Shown here: positions 6,556 through 9,737 of the stretch, piece after piece
How positions within the stretch are numbered: position 1 is the stretch's first letter
How the letters are laid out: each line of letters opens with the position of its first letter
Assembly (NCBI GenBank): GCA_021780935.1
Contig: JAJXXT010000020.1
Location: 1-9,737 of the forward strand
Source of the DNA: Pseudomonadota bacterium
Lineage (GTDB): Bacteria; Pseudomonadota; Alphaproteobacteria; Acetobacterales; Acetobacteraceae
Direction: 5' to 3'
DNA: 9,737 nucleotides
Translations under genes and position numbers: made by a program
The notes under the pieces: generated by a model
Told to the model about the DNA's origin: nothing
What the model saw: only the letters and a program-made list of their open reading frames with translations
The model's database searches: none

Positions 6556-6660
6556 GGCGCACCGATGGCCGCAGCTTGGGCGGTCGAAGCGTGGGCCGCC
6601 TAAGCTTGGGCGGCCAGCGCATGGACGGCCTGCGCATGGACGGCCAGTTCATGGGCGGCC
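6556..6660. repeat. Tandem 15-bp degenerate repeat at the MarR/response-regulator junction
   Basis: On the plus strand the units are six consecutive 15-mers at 6571-6585, 6586-6600, 6601-6615, 6616-6630, 6631-6645 and 6646-6660, preceded by a weaker unit at 6556-6570. The approximate consensus is NNNGCWTGGRCGGCC. The units at 6616 and 6631 differ at one base. On the minus strand a five-codon unit reading roughly CAGRP runs in the MarR frame. The MarR TGA stop (6651-6649) lies inside the unit at 6646-6660, so most of the array is untranslated in that frame. It fills the whole gap to the response-regulator ATG. A hairpin GGCCGCC/GGCGGCC (6594-6600 with 6609-6615) sits inside it. Degenerate matches continue into the MarR coding end. 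Confidence 0.8.
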
Positions 6661-7191
6661 TGGGCGCTCGGCGCGGTCGAGCCAGGCGCGGCCCTGCTCG
6701 TTGGCGATGCCACGCAGCACGCGCCGGAAGCCCTCGACGGCCTGGGGGCCGGCGTCGCGATAGGCGCGCGCGAGCCGCTCGCGCTGCCGCTCGAAAACCT
6801 GGCGTTCCAGGGCCCGGCCGGATGCTGTCAGGTACAGCAGGCGCTGGCGCCGGTCGTCGCGGCCGGGGCGCTGCTCGACGAGGCCCTTGGCGATGAGCAG
6901 GCCGAGCACGCGGGCGAGCGATTGTTTGGTGATGCGCAGGATGCCGAGCAGGTCGCTCACCGCGAGGCCCGGATGGCGGCCGACGAAGTGCAGCGCCCGG
7001 TGATGCGCGCGGCCGAAGCCGAGTTCCTCCAGCATCGAATCGGCGGCCCCGGTGAAGTCGCGGTAGGCGAAAAAGAGCAGATCCTGGGCCGCGCGCAGTT
7101 CTTCCTCGCGCAGGTAGAGCAGGCCCGCACCGGCGGGCGAATGGGCCGCCTGGGCGGCGGGCGAGACGGGGGTTTCCGGCATGGCTGGCAT
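6649..7191 (-). CDS. petP: MarR-family transcriptional regulator, PetP-like
   Basis: A 180-residue DNA-binding protein, probably a dimer. After an Ala/Pro-rich leader (1-22), LLFFAYRDFT (38-47) and GFGRAHHRALHFVGRHPGL (58-76) open the winged-helix domain. ILRITKQSLARVLGLLIAKGL (84-104) contains the recognition helix, and GRDDRRQRLLYLT (110-122) is the wing. The LLFFAYRDFT, GFGRAHHR and ITKQSLARVL signature is, as I recall it, that of alphaproteobacterial PetP proteins. The gene lies just upstream of the PetR-like regulator, as in Rhodobacter capsulatus. I chose the ATG at 7191; the ATG at 7182 is also possible. A TTG at 7248 would extend the frame across the TATAAT box at 7239-7234 and adds non-conserved sequence. 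None of these starts has a clear Shine-Dalgarno. The C-terminus ends inside the 15-bp tandem repeat. Confidence 0.85.
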   Translation of the reverse strand: MPAMPETPVSPAAQAAHSPAGAGLLYLREEELRAAQDLLFFAYRDFTGAADSMLEELGFGRAHHRALHFVGRHPGLAVSDLLGILRITKQSLARVLGLLIAKGLVEQRPGRDDRRQRLLYLTASGRALERQVFERQRERLARAYRDAGPQAVEGFRRVLRGIANEQGRAWLDRAERPGRP

Positions 7192-7214
7192 AACTGGATT
7201 TTGGGTCAGGATTG

Positions 7215-7242
7215 TTGACGTGAACGTGCCTGAATTATACCG
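7215..7242 (+). promoter_or_regulatory. Predicted sigma70-type promoter for ilvE
   Basis: TTGACG (-35, 7215-7220), a 16-bp spacer and TATACC (-10, 7237-7242) read rightward toward ilvE. A start near 7249 would leave a leader of about 35 nt before the ATG at 7284. The -10 overlaps the opposing TATAAT by three bases. Confidence 0.5.
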
Positions 7243-7260
7243 TCGCAATCATATCCGCAA
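7234..7260 (-). promoter_or_regulatory. Predicted sigma70-type promoter for the MarR/response-regulator genes
   Basis: On the minus strand a perfect TATAAT occupies 7239-7234. TTGCGG (7260-7255) is a weak -35 at a short 15-bp spacing. Transcription would begin near 7227, about 36 nt before the ATG at 7191. This argues against the TTG start at 7248. Confidence 0.45.
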
Positions 7261-7270
7261 TAAAGTTATA

Positions 7271-7276
7271 AGGAGG
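7271..7276 (+). promoter_or_regulatory. Strong Shine-Dalgarno for ilvE
   Basis: AGGAGG, the full anti-16S complement, sits 7 nt before the ATG at 7284. It is the best ribosome-binding site in the window and fixes the start. It suggests high translation. Confidence 0.85.
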
Positions 7277-7283
7277 ATGCGCC

Positions 7284-8183
7284 ATGGCCCTGGTTCCTTT
7301 CGACGATCGTGACGGACAGATCTGGCTCGACGGCAGCATGGTGCCGTGGCGCGAGGCCAAGCTGCACGTTCTCTCGCATGGGTTGCACTATGCCTCGGGA
7401 GTGTTCGAAGGGGAACGCGCCTATGCGGGTAACATCTTCCGCCTGCGCACGCATACGGAACGGCTGCTGAACTCCGGACGCATCCTCGGCTTCCAGATCC
7501 CGTGGACCGCTGATCAGATCGACGAGGCGTGCAAGGCCGTGGTCAAGGCCAACGGCCTGACCGATGCCTATGTCCGCCCGATCGCCTGGCGTGGCGCCGA
7601 ACAGCTTTCGGTCTCGGCGCAGCAGACCAGGATCCACCTCGCCATCGCGACCTGGGCCTGGCCCAACCTGTTCGGCGACAACCGCATGAAGGGCGTGCGG
7701 CTGGGTCTCGCGGCGTGGAAGCGCCCGCATCCGGAGACGGCCCCCACCGCCTCCAAGGCCGCGGGGCTGTACATGATCGGCACGCTCTCCAAGCACGCGG
7801 CCGAGGCGGAGGGCTTCGACGACGCGCTGATGCTCGACTGGCGCGGCCGGATCGCGGAGGCGACCGGCGCCAACATCTTTCTGGCGATGGGCGGCGAACT
7901 GCACACGCCCACGCCCGACTGTTTCCTCGACGGCATCACCCGCCGCACCGTGATGGCGCTGGCCAAGCACCGGCAGATCAAGGTGGTGGAACGGCCGATC
8001 CTCTATGAGGAACTGCCCAACGCGTCGGAGGTGTTCCTGGCCGGGACGGCGGCGGAAATAACGCCCGTCCGCGAGATCGCCGGCCAAGCCTTCACGCCGG
8101 GCATGATCACCGAGACGCTGCTGGGCGATTATGAGAAGACGACGCGCATGGCGCCGGCCGAGGTGGACAAGCTGATCGCCTAA
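7284..8183 (+). CDS. ilvE: Branched-chain amino acid aminotransferase (class IV PLP enzyme)
   Basis: A 299-residue fold-type IV aminotransferase that exchanges the amino group between glutamate and the keto acids of leucine, isoleucine and valine, in the last step of their synthesis or the first of their breakdown. LHYASGVFEGERAY at 34-47 is the standard branched-chain enzyme signature near the N-terminus. The PLP-binding lysine is Lys158 in TASKAAGLYM (155-164), next to E. coli Lys159 in position. DALMLDWRGRIAEATGANIF at 180-199 is the class IV motif with the PLP-contacting glutamate. FLDGITRRTVM at 213-223 and EVFLAGTAAEITPV at 249-262 complete the conserved core. Length is typical for IlvE (about 300). 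The ATG has a perfect AGGAGG site. The gene is transcribed away from the PetP-like regulator through an overlapping promoter, which raises the possibility of control by that regulator. Confidence 0.95.
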   Translation: MALVPFDDRDGQIWLDGSMVPWREAKLHVLSHGLHYASGVFEGERAYAGNIFRLRTHTERLLNSGRILGFQIPWTADQIDEACKAVVKANGLTDAYVRPIAWRGAEQLSVSAQQTRIHLAIATWAWPNLFGDNRMKGVRLGLAAWKRPHPETAPTASKAAGLYMIGTLSKHAAEAEGFDDALMLDWRGRIAEATGANIFLAMGGELHTPTPDCFLDGITRRTVMALAKHRQIKVVERPILYEELPNASEVFLAGTAAEITPVREIAGQAFTPGMITETLLGDYEKTTRMAPAEVDKLIA

Positions 8184-8185
8184 GA

Positions 8186-8198
8186 CCTCGCCGCGAGG
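8186..8198 (+). terminator. Small hairpin just after ilvE (weak terminator candidate)
   Basis: CCTCG-CCG-CGAGG starts 2 nt after the ilvE stop. It is a perfect 5-bp stem but short and without a T-tract. Two other GC-rich hairpins lie in the same gap: GCAGG-CCCG-CCTGC at 8236-8249, followed by TT, and CGCCC-GGC-GGGCG at 8267-8279. In such GC-rich sequence short stems are common by chance. No gene is supported in 8184-8315. Confidence 0.25.
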
Positions 8199-8315
8199 CC
8201 GAGCGGGCGCTGACGGTTCGTCCTCCCGGCTGGCGGCAGGCCCGCCTGCTTCCCCGCCATCGACGGCGCCCGGCGGGCGGGCCGCGCCGGTGGACGCCGC
8301 GTTTCGGGGCAGCGC

Positions 8316-9737
8316 TCAGGAGACGACGGCGCCCAGCCGCATCGACGTCGCGCGGCGGCTGGTGGTGCGGGTGGCCCGAGGGTCAGCGCCGCGATCGGTG
8401 CGCGTCCGCTCCGCAAAGCGCTGCGCCAGATCCGCGGCGACGGCGGCGAGCACCGGCACCCAGTCGCCGGGTTGCTGCTGGCGATAAAGGCGATGGCCAG
8501 CGTACCATGGGGAATCGTCTCTGTTGAGCAACCATCGCCAGTCCGGAGCCGCCGCCAGCAGCAGCGAGACCGGGACGCCGAGCGCGCCGGCGAGGTGGGC
8601 GACCGAGGAATCGATCGAGACCACGTGATCGAGTGCCGCGACGAGGGCGGCGGTATCGGCGAAATCGGCGTCGGCAGGCAGCGGCGCGGGGAGATCGTAC
8701 TCGCCTTCCCGCGCGCCTCGCTGCAGCGCGACGAACCGGATGTGGACAAGGCGCGGATCGTGCAGCAGCGCCCGCAGCGCGCCTGCCGGGAGCGAGCGGC
8801 GGCGATCGTTGGAATGGGTCGGGTTGCCGGCCCAGACGAGGCCCACGCACGGTTGCGGCGACAGCACCGTCCGCCACCGCCGGACGGCAGCGGGGTCGGC
8901 GGCCAGGTAGGGGGTCGGCGGGATTGTTTCGAGCGTGGTCGCGAGCAGCAGCGGCAGACTGAGCTGGTCGACGCGCAGATCGTGCGGCGGTGGCGCGTCG
9001 CGGTCCGCGGTCTCGGCGAGCGGGGTGAGCAGGCGCTGTAGCGAGGGCGCCACGGCAAGGATGACGCGCCCGCCGCGCGCGCGCAGGGCGGGGGCGAAAC
9101 GCGCGAACTGGATGGTGTCGCCGAGGCCCTGTTCGGCCTCCACCAGCAGCGTCTTGCCGCCAAGCTCCTCGCCCCGCCAGGCGGGGGCGAAGCTGCGGCT
9201 GAAGTCGCCGGCGAAGCTCGGGTGGCGGCGGCGCCATTCATAGTCCGCCCATCCCCGGGCGAAGTCGCCGGCGAGCAGGCGCGCGTAGCTGCGGTTCCAA
9301 TAGGCCTGGGCGAAATCCGGGCGCAGCGCGATGGCGGCGTCGCAGGCGGCGATCGCCTCGTCGGGCCTGCCCATCGCGGCGAGCAGGTGGCCGAGGCTGG
9401 CATGCGCTTCGGGCAGCGAGGGGTCGGCCGCGATCGCCGCGCGCAGAGCGGCTTCCGCCTCGTCCTGGCGGTCGAGGGTTGCGAGGGCATTGGCGAGGTT
9501 GAGCCGGGCCCGGGCATGATCCGGCGCGAGGTCGAGCGCGGTTTCCAGAGCGCGGACGCAGCCTGCGGCGTCGCCCAGCACGGCAAGCGCGGTGCCGCAG
9601 GTGAACCAGGCCTCCGCGTGGGTGGGGGCCAGCGCCAGCGCCGCATCCGCAGCCGCGAGCGCGCCCTGCGCGTCGCCGGCGGCGAGGCGCGCGGCGGCGA
9701 GCGTTGCGTGCGCCGGGGCCAGGGTCGGAGCCAGCCG
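8316..9737 (-). CDS. TPR-containing glycosyltransferase-like protein (5' end outside window)
   Basis: The frame is open to the right edge without a stop, so the gene starts outside the window and at least 473 C-terminal residues are visible; a GTG at 9581 is internal. Four full 34-residue tetratricopeptide repeats are seen (about 6-39, 40-73, 74-107 and 108-141), and a fifth degrades into RGWADYEWR (about 142-170). The rest resembles the glycosyltransferase-like domain often found after such repeats. WRGEELGGKTLLVEAEQGLGD lies near 187-207, VGLVWAGNP at 298-306, VVSIDSSVAHLAGALG at 372-387 and DWRWLLNRDDSPWY at 399-412. The last 30 residues are Arg/Thr-rich and unlikely to be folded. TPR-glycosyltransferases of this kind are linked to protein or surface-glycan modification, but the acceptor is unknown. 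It converges on ilvE and has no visible operon partner. Confidence 0.85.
   Translation of the reverse strand, partial: RLAPTLAPAHATLAAARLAAGDAQGALAAADAALALAPTHAEAWFTCGTALAVLGDAAGCVRALETALDLAPDHARARLNLANALATLDRQDEAEAALRAAIAADPSLPEAHASLGHLLAAMGRPDEAIAACDAAIALRPDFAQAYWNRSYARLLAGDFARGWADYEWRRRHPSFAGDFSRSFAPAWRGEELGGKTLLVEAEQGLGDTIQFARFAPALRARGGRVILAVAPSLQRLLTPLAETADRDAPPPHDLRVDQLSLPLLLATTLETIPPTPYLAADPAAVRRWRTVLSPQPCVGLVWAGNPTHSNDRRRSLPAGALRALLHDPRLVHIRFVALQRGAREGEYDLPAPLPADADFADTAALVAALDHVVSIDSSVAHLAGALGVPVSLLLAAAPDWRWLLNRDDSPWYAGHRLYRQQQPGDWVPVLAAVAADLAQRFAERTRTDRGADPRATRTTSRRATSMRLGAVVS

Larger units (their letters stand above)
7192..7283. promoter_or_regulatory. Divergent control region between the MarR gene and ilvE
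   Basis: This 92-bp gap is noticeably AT-richer than its surroundings and holds both promoters. TCAGG (7206-7210) and CCTGA (7229-7233) form an inverted repeat with an 18-bp spacer that brackets the rightward -35 element. CGCAAT occurs twice as a direct repeat (7244-7249 and 7256-7261), 12 bp apart, about one helical turn. Either could be an operator. Autoregulation by the MarR protein is common in this family, but its site cannot be assigned from sequence alone. Confidence 0.55.

Noticed and set aside
6556..6660. CRISPR array
   Set aside because: The 15-bp units adjoin without spacers and are degenerate, so this is a simple tandem repeat.
7192..7248. TTG start at 7248 for the MarR gene
   Set aside because: It would place the TATAAT box inside the coding region and adds 19 residues with no family similarity.
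8180..9646. 488-codon minus-strand frame overlapping the TPR-glycosyltransferase
   Set aside because: It is Arg/Ser/Pro-rich shadow sequence. The alternative frame has regular 34-residue TPRs and a complete glycosyltransferase-like domain.

Overview
This GC-rich window has dense, tightly packed genes with strong GC3 codon use. It looks like the chromosome of an alphaproteobacterium. The PetP/PetR-type regulator pair beside a branched-chain aminotransferase, the TPR-glycosyltransferase and the LvaA/ACAD11-like kinase would suit a Rhodospirillales or Acetobacteraceae member. That placement is inferred from gene content only. I see no mobile element, tRNA, rRNA or CRISPR array.

Layout, left to right. 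(1) Bases 1-1977, plus strand: the C-terminal part of a DsbD/ScsB-type membrane thiol:disulfide reductase, whose stop overlaps the GTG start of a small SAM-dependent methyltransferase. (2) Bases 1978-2111: a convergent gap with two hairpins. (3) Bases 2112-7191, minus strand, six genes transcribed leftward in this order: a MarR/PetP-type regulator, an OmpR/PetR-type response regulator, an APH-fold kinase of the LvaA/ACAD11 type, a short polysaccharide-export lipoprotein, a PaaK-like acyl-CoA ligase and an enoyl-CoA hydratase. Spacing is 9-15 nt at three of the five junctions; the other two gaps hold a 15-bp tandem repeat (MarR/response regulator) and a small hairpin (kinase/export lipoprotein). 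(4) Bases 7192-7283: a divergent control region with overlapping -10 elements for the MarR gene and ilvE. (5) Bases 7284-8183, plus strand: the branched-chain amino acid aminotransferase ilvE. (6) Bases 8184-8315: a second convergent gap. (7) Bases 8316-9737, minus strand: a TPR-glycosyltransferase that runs off the right edge.

How the genes may work together. The ligase, kinase and hydratase could form part of an acyl-CoA catabolic route: CoA activation, phosphorylation of a hydroxyacyl-CoA, then hydration after phosphate elimination. This resembles levulinate and 4-hydroxyacid breakdown, but no acyl-CoA dehydrogenase is visible here. The MarR and response-regulator genes form an orphan regulatory pair with no histidine kinase in view. 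Most of the window is recognisable housekeeping or accessory metabolism. The features most worth a second look are the tandem repeat that contains the MarR stop codon, the compact divergent promoter, the doubtful response-regulator start, and the ligase-kinase-hydratase association interrupted by an export lipoprotein.
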